Source: Bacillus gaemokensis (lineage in GTDB: Bacteria; Bacillota; Bacilli; Bacillales; Bacillaceae_G). Taken from it: 64,000 nucleotides of DNA. The first letter of the stretch is position 1, and each line of letters opens with the position of its first letter. Under the pieces are notes generated by a model. It made no database searches and had not been told where the DNA came from. It saw nothing but the letters and a program-made list of their open reading frames with translations. The position numbers and the translations under genes are program-made. The DNA is taken from contig NZ_LTAQ01000001.1 of NCBI RefSeq assembly GCF_001590835.1, positions 357,970 to 421,969 of the forward strand, given 5' to 3'. Below are positions 27,177 through 36,437 of this stretch, piece after piece.

Positions 27177-27211
27177 AATTTCACCCATTATTATTATAAA
27201 CAAAAAACAGC

Positions 27212-27245
27212 AAAAAAAGCCAAGGAGAAGGCTCCTTAGCTTTTT
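27212..27245 (-). terminator. terminator of the deoB-punA-pdp operon
   Basis: AAGCCAAGGAG-aagg-CTCCTTAGCTT (one mismatch) followed on the minus strand by TTTTTTG, five bases after the pdp stop. Confidence 0.85.
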
Positions 27246-27249
27246 CATT

Positions 27250-28554
27250 TTATTTCGTTACAATACCATGCACTAATTTCGGTGCATCGACATGCGCTGT
27301 CGCTATTTTCATGTTCTCATAAATTTTCGCTTTTACATCTTCTACATTGTCGCGGTTTGCGTAAATCGTAACAAGTGAGTCACCTTTTTTCACACTATCG
27401 CCAACTTTTTTGCGAAGCATAAGTCCAACTGCTAAATCAATCTCAGATTCTTTCGTTGCACGTCCTGCACCTAAAAGCATCGCTGCTGTTCCAATTTCAT
27501 CTGCAACAATTTCAGACACATATCCGTCTTCTTTTGCTTCTACTTCAATTTTGTACTCTGCTTGTGGAAGCTTAGAAGGATCATCAACAACAGAAGCGTC
27601 CCCGCCCTGCGCCGCTAAGAACGTTTTAAATGATTCTAGCGCTTTTCCATTGTTCATTACTTCAATTAACTTTTCACGCGCATCCTCTAAAGATGAAGCT
27701 TGTCCAGCAAGGTATACCATTTGACTTCCAAGCGTTAAACATAGCTCTTCTAAATCTTTCGGTCCTTTACCTTGTAATGTATCGATTGCTTCTTTTACTT
27801 CTAATGCGTTACCAATTGCTTCACCAAGTGGTTGGCTCATATCTGAAATAACTGCCATCGTTTTACGACCAACGTTATTACCAATGCGCACCATTGCTTC
27901 CGCTAAGCGTTTTGCATCTTCATCCGTTTTCATAAATGCACCTGCACCTGTTTTTACATCAAGTACAATTGCATCTGCACCAGCTGCGATTTTTTTACTC
28001 ATAATAGAGCTTGCGATAAGCGGAATAGAGTTTACTGTAGCAGTTACATCGCGCAGTGCGTATAACTTTTTATCAGCAGGTGTTAGGTTTCCACTTTGGC
28101 CGATAACAGCAATTTTATTTTCATTTACAAGACGAATAAACTCGTCATTTTCAATTTCCACATGGAATCCCGGTACTGCTTCTAATTTATCAATTGTACC
28201 ACCTGTATGTCCTAAGCCACGGCCAGACATTTTTGCAACTGGTACATCTAAAGCAGCAACTAATGGACCTAATACAAGCGTAGTTGTATCACCAACACCG
28301 CCTGTTGAATGCTTATCTACTTTTACCCCTTCAATCGCTGATAAGTCAATTGTATCGCCGCTATTCACCATTGCCATCGTTAAATCAGCACGCTCTTGAT
28401 CATTCATATCTTGGAAGAAAATCGCCATCGCCAGTGAGCTCATTTGATAATCTGGGATATCACCATTTGTATAGCCTTCTACAATAAAGTTAACTTCTTC
28501 TGTCGTTAATGTATGTCCATCACGTTTTTTTGCAATTAGGTCCACCATTCTCAT
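27250..28554 (-). CDS. pdp: pyrimidine-nucleoside phosphorylase
   Basis: Splits thymidine, uridine and deoxyuridine to base and (deoxy)ribose-1-phosphate. The 434-residue protein has the family signature [13 protein letters not shown] and phosphate-binding [13 protein letters not shown], plus the [15 protein letters not shown] block. GGGGTGAG precedes ATG 28554. Last gene of the operon after deoB and punA, which together channel nucleoside sugars to deoxyribose-5-phosphate and ribose-5-phosphate. Confidence 0.97.
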   Translation of the reverse strand: MRMVDLIAKKRDGHTLTTEEVNFIVEGYTNGDIPDYQMSSLAMAIFFQDMNDQERADLTMAMVNSGDTIDLSAIEGVKVDKHSTGGVGDTTTLVLGPLVAALDVPVAKMSGRGLGHTGGTIDKLEAVPGFHVEIENDEFIRLVNENKIAVIGQSGNLTPADKKLYALRDVTATVNSIPLIASSIMSKKIAAGADAIVLDVKTGAGAFMKTDEDAKRLAEAMVRIGNNVGRKTMAVISDMSQPLGEAIGNALEVKEAIDTLQGKGPKDLEELCLTLGSQMVYLAGQASSLEDAREKLIEVMNNGKALESFKTFLAAQGGDASVVDDPSKLPQAEYKIEVEAKEDGYVSEIVADEIGTAAMLLGAGRATKESEIDLAVGLMLRKKVGDSVKKGDSLVTIYANRDNVEDVKAKIYENMKIATAHVDAPKLVHGIVTK

Positions 28555-28561
28555 TGTGAAC

Positions 28562-29383
28562 TCACCCCTTCATTTGTTTTACGATTGCTTTTACTAATGC
28601 TAAGAAATTAGATTTCACACGTTCTGTCGTTTCAATTACTTCATCATGATGAAGTGGTTGATCTAAAATACCAGCTGCCATATTTGAAATACAAGAAATA
28701 CCAAGTACTTTCATGCCAGCATGACGCGCGACAATTACTTCTGGTACAGTTGACATTCCAACTGCATCTCCGCCAAGTGTACGAAGCATACGAATTTCAG
28801 CAGGTGTTTCGTATACTGGACCTGTCATCCCAACGTATACACCTTCTTGTACTTTAATATTTAAGTCCGCTGCAACTTGTTTCGCCATTCCGCGAAGCTC
28901 TTTGCTATATGACTCAGACATATCAGGGAAACGTACGCCCATTTCAGAATCATTTGGTCCAATTAATGGGTTAGTCCCCATGAAGTTAATGTGATCTGAA
29001 ATTAACATAAGATCGCCTGGTTCAAATGTTGTATTTACACCACCAGCTGCGTTTGTTACCACAACTGTTTCTACACCTAATTCTTTCATAACACGAACTG
29101 GGAATGTTACTTTTTGCATGTCGTATCCTTCGTAATAATGGAAACGTCCTTGCATTGCTACTACTGTAACACCTTGAAGTATACCAAATACAAGTTGACC
29201 AGCATGGCCTTCTACAGTTGATACAGGAAATTCAGGAATTTCACTATATGGTACTGTTACTGCATTTTCGATTTCATCTGCTAATACGCCTAGTCCAGAA
29301 CCAAGGATAAGTCCTACTTGTGGTGTTTCTTGGAATTTCTCTTTTAAGTATGAAGCTGATTTTGTAATAAGTTCACGATTCAT
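28562..29383 (-). CDS. punA: purine-nucleoside phosphorylase I
   Basis: A 273-residue trimeric-type purine nucleoside phosphorylase. Recognised by [18 protein letters not shown] at the start, [11 protein letters not shown], the phosphate site [14 protein letters not shown] and [24 protein letters not shown]. Acts on inosine and guanosine and their deoxy forms. AAGGGGGACAATATA precedes the ATG. In B. subtilis the order drm-punA leads straight to dacF; here about 9 kb of other genes separate them. Confidence 0.97.
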   Translation of the reverse strand: MNRELITKSASYLKEKFQETPQVGLILGSGLGVLADEIENAVTVPYSEIPEFPVSTVEGHAGQLVFGILQGVTVVAMQGRFHYYEGYDMQKVTFPVRVMKELGVETVVVTNAAGGVNTTFEPGDLMLISDHINFMGTNPLIGPNDSEMGVRFPDMSESYSKELRGMAKQVAADLNIKVQEGVYVGMTGPVYETPAEIRMLRTLGGDAVGMSTVPEVIVARHAGMKVLGISCISNMAAGILDQPLHHDEVIETTERVKSNFLALVKAIVKQMKG

Positions 29384-29396
29384 TATATTGTCCCCC

Positions 29397-30581
29397 TTAT
29401 TTCTTTAAGTCGTTTAAGAAACTTTTTCCGTATTTTGGCATTGTGACACCGAAGTTTTCTGCTACTGTTGCACCAATATCAGCAAATGTTTGACGAAGTT
29501 CTAATTCTTGTCCGCCTTCTTCCATGCTTGGGCTATACGCTAGTAATGGTACATATTCACGCGTATGGTCAGTACCAGGGTGAATCGGGTCATTACCATG
29601 ATCTGCTGTAATGAGTAATAAGTCATCTTCTTTTAGTTTTTCAAATACTTCCGGAAGACGCGCATCATATTCTTGCAATGCTTCTCCGTACCCTTGAGGA
29701 TCGCGGCGGTGACCGAACAACGCATCAAAATCAACTAAGTTCAAGAAGCTTAAACCTGTAAAGTCCATGTTTAATGTATCTACAAGCTTGTCCATTCCGT
29801 CCATGTTAGATTTTGTACGAAGAGATTCTGTTACCCCTTCTCCGTCATAAATATCAGAGATTTTACCAATTGCAATTACATCATAATCGCTATCTTTTAA
29901 CTCATTCATTACAGTGCGACCAAATGGTTTTAATGCATAATCATGACGATTTGGTGTACGTGTAAAGTTTCCAGGCTCTCCAACGAATGGACGAGCAATG
30001 ACACGGCCTACCATATATTTCTCATCTAACGTTAACTCACGCGCAATTTTGCAAATCTTATAAAGTTCTTCAAGTGGTACTACTTCTTCATGAGCTGCGA
30101 TTTGTAATACGCTATCAGCAGAAGTGTACACAATTAAAGATCCTGTTTCCATTTGCTCTTTACCAAGCTCATCAAGAATTTCAGTTCCAGAAGCTGGTTT
30201 ATTACCGATAATTTTGCGTCCTGTTTTTTCTTCTAACTCGTCAAGTAATTCTTTCGGAAATCCTTCTGGAAACACTTGGAATGGCGTATCAATATAAAGT
30301 CCCATAATTTCCCAATGTCCTGTCATTGTATCTTTCCCAGTAGATTTCTCTTGCATTTTTGTATAGTAACCAAGTGGTTTCTCTACTTTAGAAATCCCCT
30401 TCATTTCACGAATGTTACCAAGACCTAATTTCACCATGTTTGGCATTTGTAATCCATTCATATGCTCAGCGATATGACCAATTGTATCAGAACCTAAATC
30501 ACCAAATTTTTCAGCATCTGGTGCTTCCCCGATTCCTACAGAGTCCATTACGACTAGGAAAATACGTTTATATTTATTCAT
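29397..30581 (-). CDS. deoB: phosphopentomutase
   Basis: Interconverts (deoxy)ribose-1-phosphate and -5-phosphate. The 394-residue enzyme belongs to the alkaline-phosphatase superfamily; metal ligands are in [13 protein letters not shown] near the N-terminus and in [23 protein letters not shown] near the C-terminus, and the phosphorylated threonine is in [15 protein letters not shown] precedes ATG 30581. First gene of the operon (drm in B. subtilis). Confidence 0.97.
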   Translation of the reverse strand: MNKYKRIFLVVMDSVGIGEAPDAEKFGDLGSDTIGHIAEHMNGLQMPNMVKLGLGNIREMKGISKVEKPLGYYTKMQEKSTGKDTMTGHWEIMGLYIDTPFQVFPEGFPKELLDELEEKTGRKIIGNKPASGTEILDELGKEQMETGSLIVYTSADSVLQIAAHEEVVPLEELYKICKIARELTLDEKYMVGRVIARPFVGEPGNFTRTPNRHDYALKPFGRTVMNELKDSDYDVIAIGKISDIYDGEGVTESLRTKSNMDGMDKLVDTLNMDFTGLSFLNLVDFDALFGHRRDPQGYGEALQEYDARLPEVFEKLKEDDLLLITADHGNDPIHPGTDHTREYVPLLAYSPSMEEGGQELELRQTFADIGATVAENFGVTMPKYGKSFLNDLKK

Positions 30582-30633
30582 AACTGCAACCTCCTATATG
30601 TTCAGTTCTACTTCTTGTAGTATGTTCAAAACG

Positions 30634-30745
30634 CTGTAAAGTGAAACTGTTATCAGTGATATTTCCCACTAAGAAAAACCACTTCTTTTAGTCGTTCTCC
30701 AACCCTCTTCGCCCTATTTTCAAACGAAGCAAACACTTTCCTGGT
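30634..30745. repeat. bcr-like repeat upstream of deoB
   Basis: AAAGTGAAACTGTTATCAGTG (around 30638-30658) resembles the start of the dispersed B. cereus repeat. It lies in the deoB leader between the promoter and the gene, in the first half of the 480-base gap between deoB and the tnpB-like gene. Confidence 0.4.
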
Positions 30746-30756
30746 TTTTCTAAGTC

Positions 30757-30809
30757 AGATGTCAGACATCTAATATTGATATCATAACATGTTTACGCTT
30801 TCTTTTTAA
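30757..30809 (-). promoter_or_regulatory. candidate deoB operon promoter with palindromic operator
   Basis: Minus-strand TTAAAA (30809-30804), 17 bases, TATGAT (30786-30781), followed by AGATGTC-t-GACATCT (30771-30757), a perfect 7-bp inverted repeat around one base. The palindrome looks like a GntR-type operator placed to block the promoter. No regulator gene is next to it, and the -35 is weak. Confidence 0.5.
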
Positions 30810-30850
30810 TACATTTTCGTAGAAATTCTTATTTTCCTTACACCTTCTAT

Positions 30851-31061
30851 TCTGACTACTTCCACAGCTAAAGCAGTGGGAATCTTATGTACTTAAGAGA
30901 AGCGTTACAAAGCTCTCCACAGATGGTGTTTCCATGTCCTGTGTACAACATCTTTGATTTATCTTCTATTCCATAAGACTTTCTTATTTACACAACCAAT
31001 GTTGTGTTGACAATAAGCTTTGACGAAGGTAGGTAGCTCTACCTACGAAGGAAACATTCCC
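30851..31061 (-). ncRNA. possible omega-RNA (reRNA) region 3' of the tnpB-like gene
   Basis: In IS605 elements the guide RNA of TnpB is transcribed from the 3' end of tnpB to the right end of the element. Here this 210-base stretch has no gene but several hairpins: GTAGGTAG-ct-CTACCTAC (31029-31046), ACACAAC-caat-GTTGTGT (about 30993-31010) and the right-end stem (30861-30883). The presence of structure is seen; the RNA is inferred. Confidence 0.3.
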
Positions 31062-32576
31062 TTACATGATTTGTTTGATACCCATACTTAGAGGTATTGT
31101 TTTTTTGATTTGTCGCAATTCTTCTATGTGTTGATTGTGTAACCTTAAAAAGGTAGCAAAGGTTTTATTACATAATTCTCGATTGGTTTGTTGCAAATCT
31201 ACGTCACTATTCATGAGTAAGAAAGCACTATATAAATCACGTTGTACGAGATGATTACCTATTTGACTCCATCGTTGATGGAGTTTTTTCTTTTCATAAC
31301 TATTCTCTATATGATTGTATTGACTTGCCCTAAAAGTTATCGTGTTTACTTTATGAACGGTTTGTTTTGTATATCCTAATTTTTTGTTGATTATTTCAAC
31401 TAACATCGCAGGAGCGTGATTCCCAATACTGGTTCCAAATCTCTTTTTAGATAAAAACTTACCTTGTTTATTTGTTTTGGTTTCTTTTGTACGCTTTGCT
31501 AGTCCTTTAAAATGCATGGTCTCGATATACACTTCATCACCAAGAGATAAAATGACATTTGCTAAAGAACCATGTTGCTCTTTGATATACGAAACTTTCT
31601 TTCGATACAACTCTTTTAATTGATATAATTTTTTTTGATAGTTTTTGCTGTATGTCCAGTGTAACTGAATCCCTCGTTTCAAAGTGCTGTCACTTCTAAA
31701 GTTGTCAGGATTTGTACTTCTACGACTTCTGTCCAACTTGCGTAATAAACGTCTCTTTTGTTTTTCAAATATAGGTACATTCGGAGCAAGTTGTTGGAGA
31801 CAAACTGTTTCTTCTGAAACAATCGCAATGATAGAAGGACCAATATCTATACCTATTCGCTTTTGTTTTTGGTACTGATGACGAAAGGCTCCTGTAGAAC
31901 TGATTCTCTTTGCAGGGGGAATCCCATCCATGACGAGTTGCACATAAAAGGTATGTTTCCCACGAATGATTTTTTTGACAATACGACAATATTTTACGGT
32001 ATGAAGAGCAAGAGATTCCTCTACAAACAAATCTTGTTTTCGGATACGAACAGGAAGCGCTAATCCATTCCAATATACTGTATTTTCTTTAAAGCGAATG
32101 CCTGCTTTATTCGATTTGCCTTCTACAGAATGAAGCATTCCATACCGTTTGAAATGAGCTTTATTTCCTTTGAATACGATTTCTTGAACAGCTTTCCAAA
32201 CTGTAGAAACAATTTTTTGAGAGGCATGGCTATCTATATGTTTTTTATAATTATGCTGATGTTTTTTTATGTAGGTGTGAAGTTGATATTCACTTAATCC
32301 AAAGGATTGACGAATACCATCTAATTCCTTCGTATGCTGTTTCAACTCTTTTTGGTTATTCGCTTTTATTGCTTTTATTGTATTTTGATACAAACGTAAT
32401 TGTTTTCGATAACGTTTAGATTCTTTCATTAACGTATATTGTTTTAATGCATACGACAGAGTTTTATTGTAGAGTTTACGGGCAATTTCAAAGCGTTTCA
32501 ATAATATATCTTTTTGCCATGAATCTACCATTAACTTTAGCTCTAAAACAAAACAATCTTTTTTAGATTTCGGCAT
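31062..32576 (-). CDS. TnpB-like RNA-guided nuclease homologue (IS605 OrfB family), no zinc ribbon
   Basis: A 504-residue basic protein of the TnpB/OrfB family. RuvC motifs are RIGIDIGPSIIAI (Asp244), DEVYIETMHFKGLAKR (Glu352) and QRDLYSAFLL (Asp447), so the D-E-D triad is kept. The C-terminal zinc ribbon with two CxxC pairs that TnpB carries between motifs II and III is absent: residues 412-446 contain no cysteine. It is also longer than usual (about 400). The long coiled N-terminal half is lysine/glutamine rich. Flanks carry possible element ends. It could be a domesticated or diverged TnpB. Confidence 0.75.
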   Translation of the reverse strand: MPKSKKDCFVLELKLMVDSWQKDILLKRFEIARKLYNKTLSYALKQYTLMKESKRYRKQLRLYQNTIKAIKANNQKELKQHTKELDGIRQSFGLSEYQLHTYIKKHQHNYKKHIDSHASQKIVSTVWKAVQEIVFKGNKAHFKRYGMLHSVEGKSNKAGIRFKENTVYWNGLALPVRIRKQDLFVEESLALHTVKYCRIVKKIIRGKHTFYVQLVMDGIPPAKRISSTGAFRHQYQKQKRIGIDIGPSIIAIVSEETVCLQQLAPNVPIFEKQKRRLLRKLDRSRRSTNPDNFRSDSTLKRGIQLHWTYSKNYQKKLYQLKELYRKKVSYIKEQHGSLANVILSLGDEVYIETMHFKGLAKRTKETKTNKQGKFLSKKRFGTSIGNHAPAMLVEIINKKLGYTKQTVHKVNTITFRASQYNHIENSYEKKKLHQRWSQIGNHLVQRDLYSAFLLMNSDVDLQQTNRELCNKTFATFLRLHNQHIEELRQIKKTIPLSMGIKQIM

Positions 32577-32937
32577 TGCCCGTCACCCCTTTCTCTTTTC
32601 TCTATTTCTATTATAAAACTCAACGCTCGTTCTATAAAGGGAAATTTTTCTTCTGTATCGTGGAAAAAATATATATAATTCATAATACAATTGTTTTTGT
32701 TCTTCTATAGTTGTTTATCATGTTTACATTGTGTTGGTTTGATTACTAAACCGCAACACAATGCTTAAAAAATAAAGATACCAACATTTTGGATACTTGA
32801 AGTACCACAAACCTTATGTTTTTTAGTGGCGCTCCGTATCCAACCTCACTTTCACCCCATACCTAAAGGTGATTGGCTTTCTCGTTCGGAAAAGGCTGTA
32901 ATATAAAAATAAAAAAGCAGCTCTAAAGAGCTGCTCC
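32577..32937. other. 361-base gap upstream of the tnpB-like gene
   Basis: No gene is seen. It holds a long hairpin CATTGTGTTGGTTT..AAACCGCAACACAATG (32728-32764, arms of 9 and 5 bp with a 2-base bulge), a possible element end around 32845-32885 (CCTAAAGG in an imperfect stem), and the terminator of the lipoprotein gene at its right edge. Confidence 0.5.
32916..32935 (-). terminator. terminator after the YtkA-like lipoprotein gene
   Basis: AGCAGCTC-taaa-GAGCTGCT followed on the minus strand by TTTTTTATTTTTA. Confidence 0.88.
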
Positions 32938-33666
32938 TCATTTTACTTCTACTGTTTCTTCTTTATGTTCGTGAAGTTCGCCTTTTCTCACATGAACTTT
33001 CACTTTATAAGCCGCTGCATCTTTAAACGTGTGTTTGCTTACATACTCGCCTTTATTACCTTCTTTAGCGGGAATAAACTCATGCTTTTCCACGCCATCT
33101 TTCCAAATTTCAAGTTGTACTTCAGCACCAGTTAACGCTTCTTCTTTTTGTTTTAGATGTACTTTCATTGTTGATTCAGCATTTGCTTTTACATCACCAG
33201 CCATAAGGTGAATCATCGTGTCGCTCTTGTGATCACCATGACCACCCTTTTCTTTCTTTGCGTCCTCAACTTTTGCATTTCCTACAGCTATTTTCACTTC
33301 TGGCATTACGTGCATTTCACGTGCATTTGTATGTGCAATAACATGATACACACCGTCAGATGGGAATGTTTTCTCTACTGCATAAACACCTTTTCCTTTA
33401 TGCTTACCATTTAGCATTTCATGTTTCTCTTCGCCGTCTTTCCAAATTTCAAACTTCACATCGTCAGCATCCGTTACTTTTTCTTTCCCTTGTGTAACAA
33501 GTGCCTGCACTTCAGTTTTTTCATTTGGTTTAATTTCTTTCGGATTTGTTTGAACCGCTACCTTAACTTCTTCAAGTTTCTCTTTTTTCGTTGTGTCTTC
33601 TTTCTTTGTATTACAACCAGCTAACGCTAGCATCGCGATAAATAAAGTGATTACAAGTTTTTTCAT
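32938..33666 (-). CDS. lipoprotein with two YtkA-like (FixH-type) domains
   Basis: A 242-residue lipoprotein. The signal peptide ends in the lipobox LALAGC with the lipidated cysteine at 18. Two similar beta-sandwich domains follow, each with an FEIWKDGEEKHE or LEIWKDGVEKHE strand and a GVYxVxxTF strand; a histidine/lysine linker (KKEKGGHGDHKSD) joins them. YtkA-like domains occur in copper or redox-related envelope proteins, but no metal site is certain here. ATG 33666 follows AAGGAGG. Codon usage matches its neighbours. Confidence 0.85.
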   Translation of the reverse strand: MKKLVITLFIAMLALAGCNTKKEDTTKKEKLEEVKVAVQTNPKEIKPNEKTEVQALVTQGKEKVTDADDVKFEIWKDGEEKHEMLNGKHKGKGVYAVEKTFPSDGVYHVIAHTNAREMHVMPEVKIAVGNAKVEDAKKEKGGHGDHKSDTMIHLMAGDVKANAESTMKVHLKQKEEALTGAEVQLEIWKDGVEKHEFIPAKEGNKGEYVSKHTFKDAAAYKVKVHVRKGELHEHKEETVEVK

Positions 33667-33870
33667 AATTATTTCCTCCTTCATACTTTACTTAGTATAG
33701 AGGAAATGCGTAGTTATATTCTAGCCTTCTGCTGAAAACAATGTACGAAATGTTTGTGAAGTTTTTGTGAAGTGCTTAATTTTGTTGATTTTCCATTTTC
33801 AATATACATTCTAGAATTACTAGTAAACTAAATCCGGTAATAGTGAACTATTACAAAAAGAGCATAATTA

Positions 33871-34761
33871 TTATGCCCTTGGATGGAACTGTTTATATAC
33901 ATCTTTTAATCTAGTTTTTGAAACGTGTGTGTAAATTTGTGTTGTTGAAATATCAGCATGTCCAAGCATTTCTTGCACAGCACGTAAATCCGCTCCATTT
34001 TCTAATAAATGTGTTGCAAACGAATGACGCAACGTATGCGGTGTTAGCTCTTTTTCAATATTCGCTTCTTTTGCCAGTCGTTTTAAAATCTTCCAAAACC
34101 CTTGGCGAGATAATCGATTACCATGATGGTTCAAAAAGAGTGCATCGACTGTTTTTTTTCCCATCAATTCTTTTCTACCTTTTTCAATATAGCGTTGAAT
34201 GGCTTCTGTAGCTAAACTTCCTAGTGGAATAATTCTCTCTTTATTCCCTTTTCCAGTGCAACGAACAAATCCCATTGTCAAATGAACATCCTCTAAGTTT
34301 AGCGCTATTAGTTCTGAAACGCGAAGTCCCGTTGCATACAATAGCTCTAGCATTGCTTTATCTCGAATACCAAATGCGCTCGTCGCTTTTGGTGTTTGAA
34401 GCAATGCTTCTACTTCACTTACTGATAATACTTTCGGTAATTTCCGTTCGCCTTGTGGTGTTTCAATATGTACAGATGGATCATGCTCCACAGCTCGTTC
34501 ACGAAGTGAAAATTGATGAAACGAACGAATAGACGCAATATGACGCGCTAATGTTTTGGAGGATTTTCCATTCTCTTTTAAGTACTGCAAAAAATTCACA
34601 ATGTGTATCCGCGTCACTTCCTGAAATGTTTTCGTCTGCTCCACATTCTGTAAATACTTCACATAACTCTTTAAATCTCTTTCATAAGATACAACTGTAT
34701 TTTTCGCTAGTCCTTTTTCGACAATCATATAATGAATAAAATCTTTTAATTGATCTTCCAA
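33871..34761 (-). CDS. xerD: site-specific tyrosine recombinase XerD
   Basis: Resolves chromosome dimers at dif together with XerC (CodV). The 296-residue protein has the SAM-like N-terminal domain ([26 protein letters not shown]) and the catalytic domain with ATGLRVSEL (Arg), [18 protein letters not shown] (His, Arg), [15 protein letters not shown] (His, Tyr). TTG 34761 follows GGGGAG by nine bases, six bases after the yqzK stop. The fur-yqzK-xerD order matches B. subtilis. Confidence 0.96.
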   Translation of the reverse strand: MEDQLKDFIHYMIVEKGLAKNTVVSYERDLKSYVKYLQNVEQTKTFQEVTRIHIVNFLQYLKENGKSSKTLARHIASIRSFHQFSLRERAVEHDPSVHIETPQGERKLPKVLSVSEVEALLQTPKATSAFGIRDKAMLELLYATGLRVSELIALNLEDVHLTMGFVRCTGKGNKERIIPLGSLATEAIQRYIEKGRKELMGKKTVDALFLNHHGNRLSRQGFWKILKRLAKEANIEKELTPHTLRHSFATHLLENGADLRAVQEMLGHADISTTQIYTHVSKTRLKDVYKQFHPRA

Positions 34762-34767
34762 TCTACA

Positions 34768-34998
34768 CTACTCCCCATTTTCATAGAAAAAAATCATTCT
34801 ATTTACGAAAGCATCCTTTGCTGGTTCCTCATTCCCTGATACTTTTTCTACTGTCTCTTCTTTTGGCTTTTCATAACGATGGTAACTTTCATATTCTTCA
34901 TTTATCCATAGTATAGCGAAATAAAACAAAATCGTACAACTTGTAAATAATAAAAATACTTTCATTCCATCAAAAGTTAATTTCAAAGCTCGGCGCAT
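34768..34998 (-). CDS. yqzK: YqzK-like DUF4227 membrane protein
   Basis: A 76-residue protein with a basic start MRRALKLTFDGMKVF, one membrane helix (LLFTSCTILFYFAILWI) and a charged tail. ATG 34998 follows GGAGG; the longer frame upstream lacks a signal. Position between fur and xerD matches B. subtilis yqzK. Function unknown. Confidence 0.8.
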   Translation of the reverse strand: MRRALKLTFDGMKVFLLFTSCTILFYFAILWINEEYESYHRYEKPKEETVEKVSGNEEPAKDAFVNRMIFFYENGE

Positions 34999-35101
34999 TG
35001 TAAATTCCTCCAAAATATATGTTATTACAACATATGCCAAGCTTTCAGTGATTTATACCTAATCTAAATAAAAAACCTCTTCCTAGCTAGATAGGAAAAG
35101 G

Positions 35102-35557
35102 TTATTTTTCATCCGTTTCATTTTCTTGACAATTTTTACAAATCCCATGGAAAGTTAAACGATGATCTTTCACCTTAAAGTTCCAATCACGCTCTACTTT
35201 TCTTTCCACTTCACCAAGTAAATCTTCTTGAATTTCTTGTACAGCACCACATTTTGTACAAATTAAATGATGATGGAAACGCTGTGCACCTTCTTGACGT
35301 AAGTCATAGCGTGAAACACCATCTCCGAAGTTAATCTTATCGACAACTTTTAACTCAGATAATAACTCTAAAGTTCGATAGACGGTTGCTAATCCGATCT
35401 CTGGCGACTTTTCTTTCACAAGGAGGTAAACATCTTCTGCGCTTAAATGATCTTCTTCATTTTCTAGCAGCACACGAACTGTTGCTTCACGTTGTGGTGT
35501 TAATTTATAGCTCGCTGCATGCAATTGCTTCTTAATTCGTTCAATTCTCTCTTCCAT
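35102..35557 (-). CDS. fur: ferric uptake regulator Fur
   Basis: A 151-residue Fur-family repressor. The winged helix is at AEDVYLLVKEKSPEIGLATVYRTLELLSE (about 40-68); the metal-binding part has FHHHLICTKCG with Cys100/103 and GICKNCQ with Cys140/143 as structural zinc ligands. The gene sits at the known fur locus next to spoIIM and yqzK, and a Fur-like box lies before it. PerR or Zur are less likely given that locus. Confidence 0.92.
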   Translation of the reverse strand: MEERIERIKKQLHAASYKLTPQREATVRVLLENEEDHLSAEDVYLLVKEKSPEIGLATVYRTLELLSELKVVDKINFGDGVSRYDLRQEGAQRFHHHLICTKCGAVQEIQEDLLGEVERKVERDWNFKVKDHRLTFHGICKNCQENETDEK

Positions 35558-35590
35558 TCGGTACTACTCCCTCCTCGCCACTCTTACACC

Positions 35591-35618
35591 ATTATATCAG
35601 AAGAAGGGCTTCTGTCAA
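35591..35618 (-). promoter_or_regulatory. sigma-A promoter of fur
   Basis: Minus-strand TTGACA (35618-35613), 16 bases, TATAAT (35596-35591); near-consensus, about 35 bases before the start codon. Confidence 0.8.
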
Positions 35619-35640
35619 AAGAAAAACAATCAAAATAACT

Positions 35641-35655
35641 TGATAATTATTCTCA
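35641..35655. promoter_or_regulatory. Fur box upstream of fur
   Basis: TGATAATTATTCTCA differs from the 7-1-7 Fur box TGATAATNATTATCA at one position. It lies 23 bases beyond the fur -35 and nine bases from the spoIIM stop, which suggests autoregulation. Confidence 0.6.
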
Positions 35656-35663
35656 TGTAGTAT

Positions 35664-36311
35664 TTATTTTTTATTAATAGCTTCCACGACTTCTTTCATT
35701 AAAACTGGTGAGGCATATGCCTCAATGCTAGAAGCAATCGCTACCACCACCCCAATTATAAGAAAAAAGCAAGTGTACCGAATTAACATCGGTAATACAG
35801 GCTCATTAATTTTTCGAATAAATTGATGCCTAATCATCCTTAAAGAGAAACTTGCAGCAATTGTCGTCATGACAAGAAACGCTGGAATGATAATTAAATT
35901 TTGTGGCAATACAGATACAAATGCTAACAATAGTCCGTTCCAACCGTGCTGGCTTACTAGAAAGCCGACTGTAAATCCAACAACTACCCCTTTTAAAAAC
36001 AATAAAATAAAAATGAGTGGTAATCCAATAATAGAGATCCCTAAAATCCAAATAAACCCAATGTATTTTAATTGTGAAAAGTAACTTTCTCGAAACATTT
36101 CACCCGCAATTGCAAATTCACCTTTGGAAACTTGTCCAAAAAAACGATTCAAATAAAAAGATAAATCTTGTTTTTGATTCACTTGTAAACTATTTACAAG
36201 AATCGCTCCAAATACTACACCCATCAATAACAAAACAGAAACAAATATGTAAAGCGAAGAATTTTCTTGTATATGAGAAATCACACGATCTTGCCACGTT
36301 TTTCGCAACAT
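35664..36311 (-). CDS. spoIIM: stage II sporulation protein M
   Basis: Mother-cell membrane protein of the SpoIID-SpoIIM-SpoIIP engulfment machine. The 215-residue sequence has an N-terminal cytosolic segment, then five or so membrane helices, with the SpoIIM-family block GEFAIAGEMFRESYFSQLKYIGFIWILGIS and GLLLAFVSVLPQNLIIIPAFL. GGAGGGAAGAAAAA precedes the ATG. A sigma-E promoter lies 32-60 bases upstream. Confidence 0.95.
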   Translation of the reverse strand: MLRKTWQDRVISHIQENSSLYIFVSVLLLMGVVFGAILVNSLQVNQKQDLSFYLNRFFGQVSKGEFAIAGEMFRESYFSQLKYIGFIWILGISIIGLPLIFILLFLKGVVVGFTVGFLVSQHGWNGLLLAFVSVLPQNLIIIPAFLVMTTIAASFSLRMIRHQFIRKINEPVLPMLIRYTCFFLIIGVVVAIASSIEAYASPVLMKEVVEAINKK

Positions 36312-36342
36312 TTTTTCTTCCCTCCGTTCACACTCTTACTAC

Positions 36343-36371
36343 AATGTATGAAAGAAAGAAAAAAAGTATGA
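36343..36371 (-). promoter_or_regulatory. sigma-E promoter of spoIIM
   Basis: Minus-strand TCATACT (36371-36365), 14 bases, CATACATT (36350-36343). The -10 fits sigma-E (CATACANT) and the spacing is right; spoIIM is a known sigma-E gene. Confidence 0.75.
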
Positions 36372-36437
36372 CGAATTAACATTGAAATTCCGCTCTACTT
36401 TGCTAAACTTAAAAGTAGAGAATAGGAGGGATTTTAC

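Larger units (their letters stand above)
30851..32890 (-). mobile_element. possible IS200/IS605-type element carrying only tnpB
   Basis: A TnpB-like gene is flanked by sequences that resemble IS605-family ends. On the minus strand, after the gene, TTCCCACTGCTTTAGCTGTGGAA (30883-30861) forms the stem-loop typical of a right end, followed by GTAGTCAG. Before the gene, ACCTTTAGGT within 32855-32865 sits in a similar imperfect stem. No Y1 transposase (tnpA) is present, so it could move only in trans. Exact ends cannot be fixed without an empty-site comparison. Confidence 0.4.

Noticed and set aside
27177-27248. 24 extra N-terminal codons for CorA
   Set aside because: They run across the pdp terminator hairpin; the ATG at 27176 has a ribosome site and matches the usual CorA start.
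31765-32073. Minus-strand frame inside the tnpB-like gene
   Set aside because: Shadow frame; the 504-residue frame carries the RuvC motifs.
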